DNA of 64,000 nt from the NCBI RefSeq assembly GCF_030317115.1, contig NZ_JASZYF010000024.1, forward strand, positions 1 to 64,000. Direction: 5' to 3'. Below, in pieces: positions 15,676-24,146 of this stretch; position 1 is the first letter of the stretch, and the number at the start of each line of letters is the position of its first letter. The stretch comes from Variovorax gracilis (GTDB lineage: Bacteria; Pseudomonadota; Gammaproteobacteria; Burkholderiales; Burkholderiaceae_C). Under the pieces are notes generated by a model. That model was not told the origin of the DNA and ran no database searches. It worked only from the letters and a program-made list of their open reading frames with translations. Made by a program: the position numbers and the translations under genes.

Positions 15676-17142
15676 TCAACCCGGTTCGACGCTCTTGAAA
15701 AGAGCGGGAACCTTGCGCTTGGTCTTGATGTTGCTGGAGATGCCCCGCGCAGGCGTGGTCTTCGCGGCGGCTTCCCAGGCGGGGGCGGCCTCGCGATCCG
15801 GCGTCTCATAGGGCTGTTCGAAGAAGGGATCGCGCGGCGCCGCAGGGGTGCGGTGCGGACGACCACCACGCACGGGACGAACTTCGCTGCGTTCGCGGGG
15901 GCGGTCCAGCGTGTCGAGCACGTCGCGCGCATCGCCGGCCTCGCCCTCTTCGCGCCAATGGCGGCGCCCGTCGTTGATGCGGCCGCGCGGGCGATCTTCC
16001 TCGAACTCGATCGCCTCGAGCTCGATCTTCTTCTTGATCAGCTTCTCGATGTCGGCGACCAGGCGCACGTCGTTGCCGCCGCTCGCAAAGCTCACGGCAA
16101 GACCCGAAGCGCCGGCACGACCGGTGCGCCCGATACGGTGCACGTAGTCCTCGGCGTTGAACGGAATGTCGAAGTTGAAGACGGCCGGCACGTCCTTGAT
16201 GTCGAGGCCGCGCGCGGCGACGTCGGTCGCCACCAGCAGGTCGACTTCGCCAGCCTTGAAGGCTGCGAGCGCCTTGAGGCGCTCGTCCTGGCTCTTGTCG
16301 CCGTGCAGCGCGGTGGTCTTGAGGCCCTCGCGTTCGAGCGAACGCGCAAGGCGCGCGCAGCCCAGCTTGCTGTTGACGAAGACGAAGGCCTGGGTGATGC
16401 CGCGCTGGCGAATGATCTGCTTGAGCGCGCGGCGCTTGTCGTCGTCGCCCACGCTGTAGAAGCGCTGTTCCACCGTGGAGGCCGTTTCGTTCGGCCGGGC
16501 CACTTCGATCGTGACCGGGTTCTGCAGGTAGCTGCCGGCCAGTCGCTTGATTTCGGGCGAGAAGGTGGCCGAGAACAGCAGCGTGGTGCGCTGCTTGGGC
16601 AGGTAGGAAAGAATGCGCTGCAGGTCGGGCAGGAAGCCGATGTCGAGCATGCGGTCCGCCTCGTCGAGTACGACGTACTCGACCTGATTGAGCACCGCGT
16701 TCTTGGCCTCGATGTGATCGAGCAGCCGCCCGGGAGTGGCGACCAGCACTTCGACGCCCTTCTTGAGCTCCAGCGTCTGCGGCTTCATGTCGATGCCGCC
16801 GAACACCACCGCGCTACGCAGGTTGGTGTACTTGGCGTAGAGCTTCACCTGCTGGGCGACCTGATCGGCCAGCTCGCGCGTGGGCAGCAGCACCAGGGCG
16901 CGCACCGGATGGCGCGCGGGCGAGGTGGAGCTGTTCTCGTGCTTGAGCATGCGCTGCAGCAACGGCAGCGAGAACGCGGCGGTCTTGCCGGTGCCGGTTT
17001 GCGCCGCACCCATCACGTCCTGGCCCGCCAGAACCACCGGAATGGCCTGTTCCTGGATGGGCGTCATGGTCTCGTAGCCCATTTCGGCTACGGCACGCGC
17101 CAGCGGTTCGGCCAGGGAGAGATTGGAGAAAGAGCTTGTCAT
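15676..17142 (-). CDS. rhlE: DEAD-box RNA helicase, RhlE type
   Basis: ATP-dependent RNA helicase acting in ribosome assembly and RNA decay. From the ATG at 17142 (MTSSFSNLSLAEPLARAVAE, with a GAGGG Shine-Dalgarno) it has 488 residues. The motifs appear in order: Q motif near MTPIQEQAIP, Walker A AQTGTGKTAA, PTRELADQ, TPGRLLDH, the DEAD box in VVLDEADRM, SATFSPE, and HRIGRTGRAG. The C-terminal roughly 110 residues are basic, low-complexity and probably disordered, as in RhlE proteins. The reading frame stays open upstream to 17478 through a dispersed repeat and the metallopeptidase gene. That part has no helicase features and I reject it. Confidence 0.94.
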   Translation of the reverse strand: MTSSFSNLSLAEPLARAVAEMGYETMTPIQEQAIPVVLAGQDVMGAAQTGTGKTAAFSLPLLQRMLKHENSSTSPARHPVRALVLLPTRELADQVAQQVKLYAKYTNLRSAVVFGGIDMKPQTLELKKGVEVLVATPGRLLDHIEAKNAVLNQVEYVVLDEADRMLDIGFLPDLQRILSYLPKQRTTLLFSATFSPEIKRLAGSYLQNPVTIEVARPNETASTVEQRFYSVGDDDKRRALKQIIRQRGITQAFVFVNSKLGCARLARSLEREGLKTTALHGDKSQDERLKALAAFKAGEVDLLVATDVAARGLDIKDVPAVFNFDIPFNAEDYVHRIGRTGRAGASGLAVSFASGGNDVRLVADIEKLIKKKIELEAIEFEEDRPRGRINDGRRHWREEGEAGDARDVLDTLDRPRERSEVRPVRGGRPHRTPAAPRDPFFEQPYETPDREAAPAWEAAAKTTPARGISSNIKTKRKVPALFKSVEPG

Positions 17143-17166
17143 TAAGCCCTCTATTGTCGCATTTAT

Positions 17167-17195
17167 GCTCGCCCCGAGCTTTTTTTGCTCGCCCC
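17167..17195. promoter_or_regulatory. Direct repeats and stem-loop in the helicase 5' leader
   Basis: GCTCGCCCC occurs at 17167-17175 and again at 17187-17195, separated by CGAGC-like bases and seven T. On the plus strand GCTCG-CCC-CGAGC followed by TTTTTTT has the form of a short intrinsic terminator. On the minus strand the same bases give two mutually exclusive hairpins in the helicase leader, ending 25 bases before its ATG. Confidence 0.35.
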
Positions 17196-17276
17196 TGGCT
17201 TTCCGCACTGCGTGTCGCTTCGCCAACTCCCTGGCGGCTGCAACACCTGCGGCCCGGTAGCGCCGGTTCCGCGATG
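17192..17276 (+). repeat. Dispersed operon repeat, copy C
   Basis: Degenerate copy of the repeat family, lying between the metallopeptidase stop and the helicase start, both on the minus strand. Read on the plus strand it has the same blocks as copy B: CCCCTGGCTTTCCGCACTGC, GTGTCGCTTCGCCA, GCAACACC and GCCGGTTCCGCG. The C-run/G-run hairpin arms are eroded (CTCCCTGGCGGCTG). Relative to transcription it is inverted compared with copies A and B, and it contains no bridging mini-ORF. Confidence 0.75.
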
Positions 17277-17308
17277 CTCCGGAAATGGGGCGCCCAGACC
17301 CCTTCTCG

Positions 17309-18184
17309 CTAGAGGTTTTTGGCGGCGAAGGTGTCGCAGTCCTGGAGATTTCCCGACTTGAAGCCGACGCCGAACCAGCGTTGGCGCTGGGCGCTGGTGC
17401 CGTGGGTGAAGCTGTCGGGCACGACGGCGCGTCCGGCGGAGCGCTGGAGGGCGTCGTCGCCGATTTTCTGGGCCGCATTCATGGCGGCTTCGATGTCGCC
17501 GGGGTCCAGCCATTGCTTGGACTGCTGGGAGTGGTGGGCCCACACGCCGGCCAGGCAATCGGCCTGCAACTCGACGCGGACGCTGATCGCGTTGTTCTGC
17601 GCCTGGCTCAAGCGGCCGCGCATCTGGTCGACCTTGTCCGTGATGCCAAGTTCGTCCTGCACGTGGTGGCCGATTTCATGCGCGATGACATAGGCCTGCG
17701 CGAAGACGCCAGGCGCGCCGAGCTGGTTCTTGAGGGTGTCGAAGAAGCCGAGGTCGATGTAGACCTTCTTGTCGCCAGGGCAATAGAACGGGCCCATGGC
17801 CGACTGGCCAGTGCCGCAGGCGGTCGGCGTCGCGCCGCGGAAGAGCACCAGCTTCGGGGTCGCGTACGAGCCGCCATGCTGGCGGAAGATGTCGCTCCAG
17901 ACGACTTCGGTGTTTTTCAGAACCGTGGAGACGAAAGCAGCTTCGCGGTCGTTGGGCGGCGGCTTTTGTGCCGGCCCCTGTTGCACTTGCGGCGCGGGTT
18001 CGCCACCGCTCAACAGCCCCAGAACCGTGAGCGGGTTGATGCCAAAGATCCAGCCGGCGATGAGCGCCACGGCCACGGTGCCGATGCCGACGCTGCGCCC
18101 TCCGATCGGGAAACCGCCCCCTCCACCGCCACCGCTGCGCCGGTCCTCGACGTTGTCGGACTGCTCGTTGCCTTCCCATCTCAT
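17309..18184 (-). CDS. YpfJ-type neutral zinc metallopeptidase
   Basis: Membrane-anchored putative zinc metalloprotease of 291 residues. The N-terminus MRWEGNEQSDNVEDRR, glycine-rich RSGGGGGGGF and one membrane segment (GIGTVAVALIAGWIFGINP) are typical of this family. The zinc motif HExxH is in YVIAHEIGHHVQDEL at about residues 165-175. Downstream is the family block LQADCLAGVWAHHSQQ with a probable third ligand. The C-terminus reads GTSAQRQRWFGVGFKSG. Substrates of the family are unknown. The helicase gene follows on the same strand after a 166-base gap that holds repeat copy C. Confidence 0.9.
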   Translation of the reverse strand: MRWEGNEQSDNVEDRRSGGGGGGGFPIGGRSVGIGTVAVALIAGWIFGINPLTVLGLLSGGEPAPQVQQGPAQKPPPNDREAAFVSTVLKNTEVVWSDIFRQHGGSYATPKLVLFRGATPTACGTGQSAMGPFYCPGDKKVYIDLGFFDTLKNQLGAPGVFAQAYVIAHEIGHHVQDELGITDKVDQMRGRLSQAQNNAISVRVELQADCLAGVWAHHSQQSKQWLDPGDIEAAMNAAQKIGDDALQRSAGRAVVPDSFTHGTSAQRQRWFGVGFKSGNLQDCDTFAAKNL

Positions 18185-18234
18185 GTCGCTCTCCTTGCCG
18201 CTATTCCGGGCGGCGGTCGCAGGATGGTACGCGC

Positions 18235-18510
18235 TCAGCGGGAGACCACGTACCCAACATTCATGACGCCATCACGGGCGCTGGGGCGGGCCATGGCCGC
18301 AGTTTTCTCGGCGCTTCCTTCGGCGCTTTTTTCGGCTGCCGCCGCAGCGAAGGCGGCACGCTCCAGCGCATAGTGCGCTTCGGCCTTCTGAACCTGGGAC
18401 CGCGTCACCACCACCATTGCCACGACCTGCACCAGTGCAATCGCGACCAAAGTCCCGAGCAGCAGAAGGCGATACGGGGGCATCTCACGCACGCTCTGGA
18501 AAATCGACAT
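18235..18510 (-). CDS. Small single-pass membrane protein, unknown function
   Basis: Unrecognised 91-residue protein. I chose the ATG at 18510 (MSIFQSVREMPPYRLLLLGT) because it has a strong CAGGAG Shine-Dalgarno 7 bases upstream. A longer in-frame start exists at 18579 but lacks one. Residues 13-38 (YRLLLLGTLVAIALVQVVAMVVV) form one membrane helix. The remainder is alanine- and charge-rich and helical, with no cysteines. It lies 50 bases upstream of the metallopeptidase gene on the same strand, so the two may be co-transcribed. Confidence 0.7.
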   Translation of the reverse strand: MSIFQSVREMPPYRLLLLGTLVAIALVQVVAMVVVTRSQVQKAEAHYALERAAFAAAAAEKSAEGSAEKTAAMARPSARDGVMNVGYVVSR

Positions 18511-18648
18511 GTTCTCGCTCCTGTAGCCACGCCTCCTGCGTGGGATGGAACAAGATGCTGCCGATGCGCCGGGCGCCACACCCGACGCGCTGGCCCCGAG
18601 ACGCTGTAGGACCGCGCCGGAGCCCCGCCTAGGGCTTTGGGAAGTGCC

Positions 18649-19215
18649 TCAGGCCTTCGGGAGGGTCACGCCGCGCTGACCCTGGTACTTGCCGCCACGG
18701 TCCTTGTAGCTGGTTTCGCAGACCTCGTCGCTCTCGAAGAACAGCACCTGGGCGCAACCCTCGCCCGCGTAGATCTTGGCGGGAAGCGGAGTCGTGTTGC
18801 TGAATTCCAGCGTGACGTAGCCTTCCCATTCGGGCTCGAAAGGCGTGACGTTGACGATGATGCCGCAGCGCGCATAGGTGCTCTTGCCGAGGCAAATGGT
18901 CAGCACGTTGCGCGGGATGCGGAAGTATTCGACCGTGCGCGCCAGCGCGAAGCTGTTGGGCGGGATGATGCAACTGTCGCCATGGAAGTCGACGAAGCTC
19001 TTCTCGTCGAAGTTCTTGGGGTCGACCACGGTGCTGTGGATGTTCGTGAAGACCTTGAACTCGGGCGCGCAGCGGATGTCGTAGCCATAGCTGGAGGTGC
19101 CGTAGCTGATGATCCGGTGGCCGTCCTGCTCGCGGATCTGGCCGGGCTCGAAGGGCTCGATCATCCCGTTCTTCTCGGCCATGCGCCGGATCCACTTGTC
19201 GCTCTTGATGCTCAT
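18649..19215 (-). CDS. dcd: dCTP deaminase
   Basis: Converts dCTP to dUTP and ammonia in pyrimidine deoxynucleotide synthesis. It has 188 residues, the usual length. It starts MSIKSDKWIRRMAEKNGMIE. Family blocks are YGYDIRCAPEFKVFTN, GDSCIIPPNSFALARTVEYF, and ARCGIIVNVTPFEPEWEGYV, which contains the catalytic glutamate. AGEGCAQVLFFESDE is near the end. AGGACC precedes the ATG. It is followed on the same strand, after 138 bases, by the small membrane protein gene. Confidence 0.96.
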   Translation of the reverse strand: MSIKSDKWIRRMAEKNGMIEPFEPGQIREQDGHRIISYGTSSYGYDIRCAPEFKVFTNIHSTVVDPKNFDEKSFVDFHGDSCIIPPNSFALARTVEYFRIPRNVLTICLGKSTYARCGIIVNVTPFEPEWEGYVTLEFSNTTPLPAKIYAGEGCAQVLFFESDEVCETSYKDRGGKYQGQRGVTLPKA

Positions 19216-19273
19216 ATCAGGGTCCTTCCTCGGGGGCGCTATTCTAGGCAGCGCGCCGCCCTGCTCCCGGCGC

Positions 19274-20599
19274 TCAGTCGGCCAGGGCCTGCGAGATCAC
19301 CGTGCGCTCGATCAACCGGTCGTCGCCCAGCACGATCATCGCGAAGAGCAGTTCTTCCAGATTGTTCGCCAGCGCGGTCTTGCGGGCCAGCAGCGGGGTG
19401 GCCTTCGGATCGATCACCACGAAGTCCGCCTCGCAGCCGGGCTGCAGGTTGCCGATGACCCCGTCGAGCCCCAGTGCGCGCGCCGCGCCGCCCGTGTGGC
19501 GCCACCAGAGCTGCGATGGCGGAATGCTCACGCCGGGCTTGGTCTGGCCTTCGCGGCCCGCGTAGTAGGCAGCCAGCATGGTCGCGAACGGGCTGAAGCT
19601 GGTGCCGCCGCCGACGTCGCTGGCCAGCCCGTAGCGGTAGCCGATGCGGTCCGCGCCCTCGAAGTCGAAGAATCCGCTGCCGAGGAAGAGGTTGCTGGTC
19701 GGGCTCACCGCGGTGGCGGTCTTCGTCTCGCGCATCAGGCGGCGATCGTCGTCGTCGAAGTGGATGCAGTGCGCGTAGACGGCGCGCTCGCGCATCAGGC
19801 CGAAACCGGCATAGACGTCGAGGTACGAGCGCGCCTGCGGGAACAGCTCGCGCGCCCACTTCACCTCGTCCTTGTTCTCGGCGACGTGCGAGTGAATCCA
19901 GGTGTCCGGGTACTTGGCGGCCAGTTCGCCTGCACCGCGCAGTTGCGCATCGGTGCTGGTGGGCGCAAAGCGAGGGGTGATGGCGTAGCCCAGGCGGTCC
20001 ACGTTGTGCCACTGGCGGATGAGGGATTCGGTGTCGATCAGGCTTTGTTCAGTCTGGTCGCGTACACCGTCGGGCGAATGACGATCCTGCAACACCTTGC
20101 CCGTGATCATGCGGAGCTGCCGGCGCCGGGCGGCCTCGAAGAAGGCCTGTACCGATTGCGGATGCGAGGTCGCGAAAGTCAGCGAGGTCGTGACGCCGTT
20201 GCGCAGCAACTCGTCGAAGAACACTTCCGCCACTTCCGCCGAATGGGCGGGATCGGCGAACTGGCTCTCGGCGGGGAAGGTGTAGTTCTCCAGCCAGGGC
20301 AGGAGGCCATCGGCGGGCGCGCCGATGATGTCCGTCTGCGGGAAATGGATGTGCATGTCGACGAAGCCCGGCGACAGAATCCGCCCCGGCCAGTGCGTGA
20401 CGGCAACCCCCGGATGGCGGGCCGCGACGGTCGCGAAGTCGCCGGCGTCCTGCACCCTTTGCCGCCCGTCGGCGTCGGGGCCAACGACCAGCAGGCCGTC
20501 TTCATCGAAAACCGGCTGGCCGGCGGCATCGAATCGCAAAAGGGAGGCACGGTACGCTTGCATGGGCATGGAGGGTACGGCAGCAACGCCGGTATGCAA
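19274..20599 (-). CDS. guaD: Guanine deaminase
   Basis: Zinc hydrolase converting guanine to xanthine, which would feed the xanthine dehydrogenase encoded at 38197-42208. It has 441 residues from the ATG at 20599; the in-frame ATGs at 20569 and 20563 are equally plausible, as none has a good Shine-Dalgarno. Amidohydrolase motifs are VDMHIHFPQTDIIG (metal HxH), SHVAENKDEV, YAHCIHFDDDD and ASDVGGGTSFSPF. The C-terminus closes with ADFVVIDPKATPLLA and LEELLFAMIVLGDDR. It stands apart from the main purine cluster. Confidence 0.93.
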   Translation of the reverse strand: MHTGVAAVPSMPMQAYRASLLRFDAAGQPVFDEDGLLVVGPDADGRQRVQDAGDFATVAARHPGVAVTHWPGRILSPGFVDMHIHFPQTDIIGAPADGLLPWLENYTFPAESQFADPAHSAEVAEVFFDELLRNGVTTSLTFATSHPQSVQAFFEAARRRQLRMITGKVLQDRHSPDGVRDQTEQSLIDTESLIRQWHNVDRLGYAITPRFAPTSTDAQLRGAGELAAKYPDTWIHSHVAENKDEVKWARELFPQARSYLDVYAGFGLMRERAVYAHCIHFDDDDRRLMRETKTATAVSPTSNLFLGSGFFDFEGADRIGYRYGLASDVGGGTSFSPFATMLAAYYAGREGQTKPGVSIPPSQLWWRHTGGAARALGLDGVIGNLQPGCEADFVVIDPKATPLLARKTALANNLEELLFAMIVLGDDRLIERTVISQALAD

Positions 20600-20770
20600 T
20601 GTGCTAGCTCATATGGACGCTATATGCCGGCAGCGCTGCCGGCACGTGCAACCGCACGATCGTACTTCCGGCCGCTGCCGGCCGCCCCCTCGCGGTCGAA
20701 CATAATCCGGCCAACTCATTCCAGGAAAAGCAATGCCATCACGTGACGCCGCCAAGAGCGCCCAGTGCAG

Positions 20771-21934
20771 ATGAAGGTGCTTCTGATCGCGAACTATGAG
20801 CCCGACGGCCAGACCAGCATGCTCGCCTTCAAACGCGTCCTGGAACGCGAGCTTCCCCGAATCGGCTGCGAACTGCGGGTGATCTCGCCGCCGAGCCGCG
20901 TGCTCAGGGGGGGCTATACCTCCCGCCGGAAGAAGTGGCTGGGCTACATCGACAAGTTCATCCTCTTTCTTCCATACCTCGCGCGGCATGTGCGCTGGGC
21001 CGACGTGGTGCATGTCGCCGACCACTCCAACGGCATGTACATCCCTCGAGTGAAAGCCAAGCCCAACGTCATCACTTGCCACGACGTGATCGCCGTGCAG
21101 GCTGCCAAGGGCCTGGTGGACGGCTGGAACGTCGGCTGGACCGGCAGGCTTTTCCAACGGCTGATCGTCAAGGGCATGGCCAGCGCCGACCTCATCGCCT
21201 GCGTTTCCGAACTGACCCGCCGCGAAGTGCTGGCCATGGGCTTCGCGGACGAGCGCAAGGTCACGACCGTGCTCAACGGCCTGAACGACGACTTCTCGCC
21301 GGTCCCGCCCGACGAGGCACAACGCCTGGTGGCTCACATGGGGATCTCGGTGCAGGACAAGTTCCTGCTCCACGTCGGCTGGGACATGGACCGCAAGAAC
21401 CGGCGAGGCGTGCTCGAGGCATTCATAGCGCTGCAGGAGCGCGCGGCAGCGGCCGGCGTCGCGCCGGTGTTGAACCGGTTGCTCTTCGTGGGGCCGGAGC
21501 TGTCTGCCGAATCGGCCAGGCTGGCCCAGGAGCATGGCGTCGCGGACAAGATCCGGACAGTGCAGAACATCTCACACGAAGAGCTGCGCGCGATCTACTC
21601 CAGCGCGACGGCCCTCCTCTTCCCGTCGCTCCAGGAAGGCTTCGGCTGGCCGATCATCGAGGCGCAGGCCTGCGGTTGCCCGGTCTTCACGTCGAATTTC
21701 GCACCGATGAGCGAAATCGGCGGCGACGGCGCGGTGTACGTCGACCCCGCCGACGCGACAGCCATGGCCGCAGCCATCGAGCAGGCCGCGCCCCGGCTGG
21801 GCGAGATGCGCCGCCTTGGGCTCGAAAACGCCGCGCACTACACCTCGACGCAAATGGCAGCGAACTACGTGGCCGCCTACCAGCGCGCGATCGGGGAGCG
21901 AGCGACCCAGCCCCGGTCCAAGCCTCTGCCATGA
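20771..21934 (+). CDS. Glycosyltransferase family 4-like
   Basis: Predicted nucleotide-sugar-dependent retaining glycosyltransferase, probably for a surface polysaccharide. From the ATG at 20771 (MKVLLIANYEPDGQTSMLAF) it has 387 residues; a GTG two codons upstream is possible. The fold is GT-B. The N-terminal half has HVADHSNGMYIPRVK and NVITCHDVIAV. The C-terminal donor-binding half has FLLHVGWDMDRKNRRGVLEA, LLFVGPELS, and the GT4 motif QEGFGWPIIEAQACGCPVFT. The gene overlaps the acyltransferase by 4 bases (ATGA). No other polysaccharide genes are nearby. Confidence 0.88.
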   Translation: MKVLLIANYEPDGQTSMLAFKRVLERELPRIGCELRVISPPSRVLRGGYTSRRKKWLGYIDKFILFLPYLARHVRWADVVHVADHSNGMYIPRVKAKPNVITCHDVIAVQAAKGLVDGWNVGWTGRLFQRLIVKGMASADLIACVSELTRREVLAMGFADERKVTTVLNGLNDDFSPVPPDEAQRLVAHMGISVQDKFLLHVGWDMDRKNRRGVLEAFIALQERAAAAGVAPVLNRLLFVGPELSAESARLAQEHGVADKIRTVQNISHEELRAIYSSATALLFPSLQEGFGWPIIEAQACGCPVFTSNFAPMSEIGGDGAVYVDPADATAMAAAIEQAAPRLGEMRRLGLENAAHYTSTQMAANYVAAYQRAIGERATQPRSKPLP

Positions 21935-22593
21935 AGAAGCTGCTGGCGCTGGGGGTGGTGTTCCTTCCGTGGAAGCTCAAGCGCTGGGTCCTGCGGCGCT
22001 TCTGGGGCTACCGGATCGCGGACGGGGCGCGCATCGGCCTGTCGTACGTCTTTCCTGGCGAGTTGGTGATGGGCGAGGGCGCCTACATCGGGCATTTCAA
22101 TGTCGCGATCCACCTCGGCAGGCTGGAATGCGGCGCGCATTCGGTGATCGACCGCTCCAACTGGATCACCGGCCATCCGCCGAAGGGCGCGCATTTCACG
22201 CACCGGACACAGCGCGAGCCGGTACTCATCGTCGGCGAGCATGCGGCCATCACCAAGTCGCACATCATCGACTGCACGGACAAGATCGAAGTCGGACCCT
22301 TCGCGACCATCGCGGGCTATCACTCGCAGTTCATCACTCACGGCATCAACGTGGTCGAGGGTCGGCAGGACTGCAAACCGATCCGCATTGGCGCCTACTG
22401 CCTCGTCGGAACGCGCGTCACGGTGCTGGGCGGCGCGGTGCTGCCGGACCGGTCGGTGCTCGGCGCGGGCTCCGTGCTCAACAAGGCCCACACCGAGGAA
22501 TGCGCGGTGTACGCGGGGCAGCCGGCCGTCAAGGTCAAGAGCCTCGATGCCGATGCCGCGTACTTCAACCGGACACGCGGCTTCGTTCACTGA
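21931..22593 (+). CDS. Left-handed beta-helix acyltransferase
   Basis: Predicted acetyl- or acyltransferase of the hexapeptide-repeat (WbbJ/LacA-like) family, 220 residues. It starts MKKLLALGVVFLPWKLKRWV, a hydrophobic and basic N-terminus that may associate with the membrane. Hexapeptide-style turns run through IADGARIGLSYVFPGELVMG, GEHAAITKSHIIDCTD, IGAYCLVGTRVTVLGGAVLP and VLGAGSVLNKA. It ends YFNRTRGFVH. The overlap with the glycosyltransferase suggests both act on one glycan. The acceptor is unknown. Confidence 0.85.
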   Translation: MKKLLALGVVFLPWKLKRWVLRRFWGYRIADGARIGLSYVFPGELVMGEGAYIGHFNVAIHLGRLECGAHSVIDRSNWITGHPPKGAHFTHRTQREPVLIVGEHAAITKSHIIDCTDKIEVGPFATIAGYHSQFITHGINVVEGRQDCKPIRIGAYCLVGTRVTVLGGAVLPDRSVLGAGSVLNKAHTEECAVYAGQPAVKVKSLDADAAYFNRTRGFVH

Positions 22594-22595
22594 AG

Positions 22596-22611
22596 CCGGG
22601 GCTGGCCCCGG
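22596..22611. terminator. Palindrome between convergent genes
   Basis: CCGGGGCTGGCCCCGG has 7-bp perfect arms around TG. It fills most of the 18-base gap between the acyltransferase stop and the stop of the opposing BMP gene. There is no U-tract on either strand, so terminator function is uncertain. Confidence 0.4.
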
Positions 22612-23703
22612 TCATCCGCGGCGGGCGACCCTTCCCTGCACGCCTTCGACGAGCCAGTTCATGTTGAGGATCTGCTCGTCGCTGAGGTTCTGCCCCTTGG
22701 GGATGACGACGTGGCCCTCGTTGTCGCGCACCTCGGCCGCTGCCTGGAAGGGCTTCACCTTGCCTGCGGCGATGTCCTGCTGCCGGGCCAGCACTTCGTC
22801 CTGCACGGCCTTCGGCACCTTGGGGCCGAAATCGCCGACGCGGATCAAGCCTTCCTTGACGCCGCCCCAGACGTTGCCGCTCTTCCAGGTGCCGTCGATC
22901 ACGGCGCGCGCGCGCTCCGTGTAGTAGCCGCCCCATTGATGGGTGACCGCGACGATCTGCGCGTCGGGCGCGACCTTGCGCATGTCCGAGTGATAGGCCA
23001 CTGCCATCTTGCCGCGCTCCTGGGCCGCGGCCATCACGGCGGTCGAACCGGTGTGGAAGGCGATCACGTCGGCGTCCTGGTTGAACAGGGCCATGGCCGC
23101 GTCGCGCTCCTTCGGTGGGTCGAACCACACGTCGAGCCAAACCACCTTGACCTGCGCCTTGGGATTGACCGAGCGCATGCCCAGCGTGAAGGCGTTGATG
23201 CCTTGCAGCACTTCGGGAATCGGGAAGCCCGCGACGTAGCCCGCGACGTTCGTCTTCGTCATGCGGCCGGCCGCGACGCCGGCCAGGTAGCGCCCTTCGT
23301 AGTAGCGCGCGTTCGCGGTCGCGACATTGGGCGCCGTCTTGTAGCCGGTGATCGACTCGAACTTCACGTCCGGAAAGTCGCGCGCGACCTTCATCGTGGG
23401 TTCCATGTAGCCGAAGCTGGGGGTGAAGATGAGCTTGTTGCCCTGCTGCGCCAGATCGCGAATGACGCGCTCGGCGTCGGCGCCCTCGGCGACGTTCTCG
23501 ACGTAGGTGGTCTTCACCTTGCCGGCCAGCGCGGCCTCGACGGCCTTGCGGCCACTTTCATGCTGGCGAACCCATCCGGCATCGGTGATGGGCGCGACGT
23601 AGACAAAGCCGATCTTCAGCGGATCGGCCTTCGGCGCGGTTTGGGAAAAAGCTGGAAGAAAAAAGCAGGCGGCCGCGAGCGCGGCTGCGAGGTTTTTATA
23701 CAT
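22612..23703 (-). CDS. BMP-family substrate-binding protein (orphan)
   Basis: Periplasmic binding protein of the basic-membrane-protein/PnrA family, whose members bind purine nucleosides or related ligands. It has 363 residues with a Sec signal (MYKNLAAALAAACFFLPAFS). Core blocks are KIGFVYVAPITDAGWVRQHE, LIFTPSFGYMEPTMKVA, FPDVKFESITGYKTAPNVA, ARYYEGRYLAGVAAGRMTK and VWLDVWFDPPKERDAAMALF. It is clearly related to the BMP protein at 30758-31927 but lacks a lipobox cysteine. No permease or ATPase gene is adjacent, so it probably uses another transporter, or the ABC system at 31980-35672. Confidence 0.88.
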   Translation of the reverse strand: MYKNLAAALAAACFFLPAFSQTAPKADPLKIGFVYVAPITDAGWVRQHESGRKAVEAALAGKVKTTYVENVAEGADAERVIRDLAQQGNKLIFTPSFGYMEPTMKVARDFPDVKFESITGYKTAPNVATANARYYEGRYLAGVAAGRMTKTNVAGYVAGFPIPEVLQGINAFTLGMRSVNPKAQVKVVWLDVWFDPPKERDAAMALFNQDADVIAFHTGSTAVMAAAQERGKMAVAYHSDMRKVAPDAQIVAVTHQWGGYYTERARAVIDGTWKSGNVWGGVKEGLIRVGDFGPKVPKAVQDEVLARQQDIAAGKVKPFQAAAEVRDNEGHVVIPKGQNLSDEQILNMNWLVEGVQGRVARRG

Positions 23704-23761
23704 GGTAGTCCTCTACATGGCCCCGGAATGAAGAATGGCGCTGTGGGGCGGCAGCGCCGGG

Positions 23762-23776
23762 CGGGTATTTTACCCG
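23762..23776. promoter_or_regulatory. Palindrome upstream of the orphan BMP gene
   Basis: CGGGTATTTTACCCG has 6-bp perfect arms around TTT and lies 58 bases before the BMP start codon. On the minus strand its centre reads TAAAAT, which could be a -10 box. I found no matching -35 at normal spacing. Confidence 0.35.
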
Positions 23777-23906
23777 GGCGGCAGCATGCCCACCGCATGT
23801 CACTTCCAGTTGCGCAACAACGCTCACCGCTTCACGGCGCTGTCACGTTGGCTGCCTAGCCTCGGCGGCTTCCGAAACGATCCCCTGACAACTGGAGGAG
23901 ATACCC

Positions 23907-24122
23907 ATGCATGAAGCGGTTGCACACCTGCGCGCGAGTTGCGCATTGACCCTGGTCCTGGCCCTCGCCGCATGCGGCGGCAGCGGCGGCGGGACGCCGA
24001 CGAGCCTTTCCGCATCGTCGACGTCGCCTTCGGCTGCCGCCGGCAGCCCGAAAGCCGATGCCGCGGCGCCGGCCGACGCCAGCGCCTCGAGCGACAAGCC
24101 CGACGTCCGCTACGCCCCCTGA
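23907..24122 (+). CDS. Small putative lipoprotein
   Basis: Unrecognised 71-residue protein. The N-terminus MHEAVAHLRASCALTLVLAL with LAACGG is a lipoprotein signal peptide (lipobox LAAC, about residue 23). The rest is a Ser/Ala/Pro-rich, probably unstructured tail ending KPDVRYAP. The start is well supported by GGAGGAG 9 bases upstream. It precedes the phospholipase C gene by 24 bases on the same strand, so the pair is probably co-expressed. A role in phospholipase export or anchoring is possible but not shown. Confidence 0.72.
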   Translation: MHEAVAHLRASCALTLVLALAACGGSGGGTPTSLSASSTSPSAAAGSPKADAAAPADASASSDKPDVRYAP

Positions 24123-24146
24123 ACGACCGACACGAGGACCGGAACC

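Noticed and set aside
15676..17478. A 600-residue version of the helicase starting at 17478
   Set aside because: The extra N-terminal part covers repeat copy C and antiphase metallopeptidase sequence. The ATG at 17142 has a Shine-Dalgarno and starts with a typical RhlE N-terminus.
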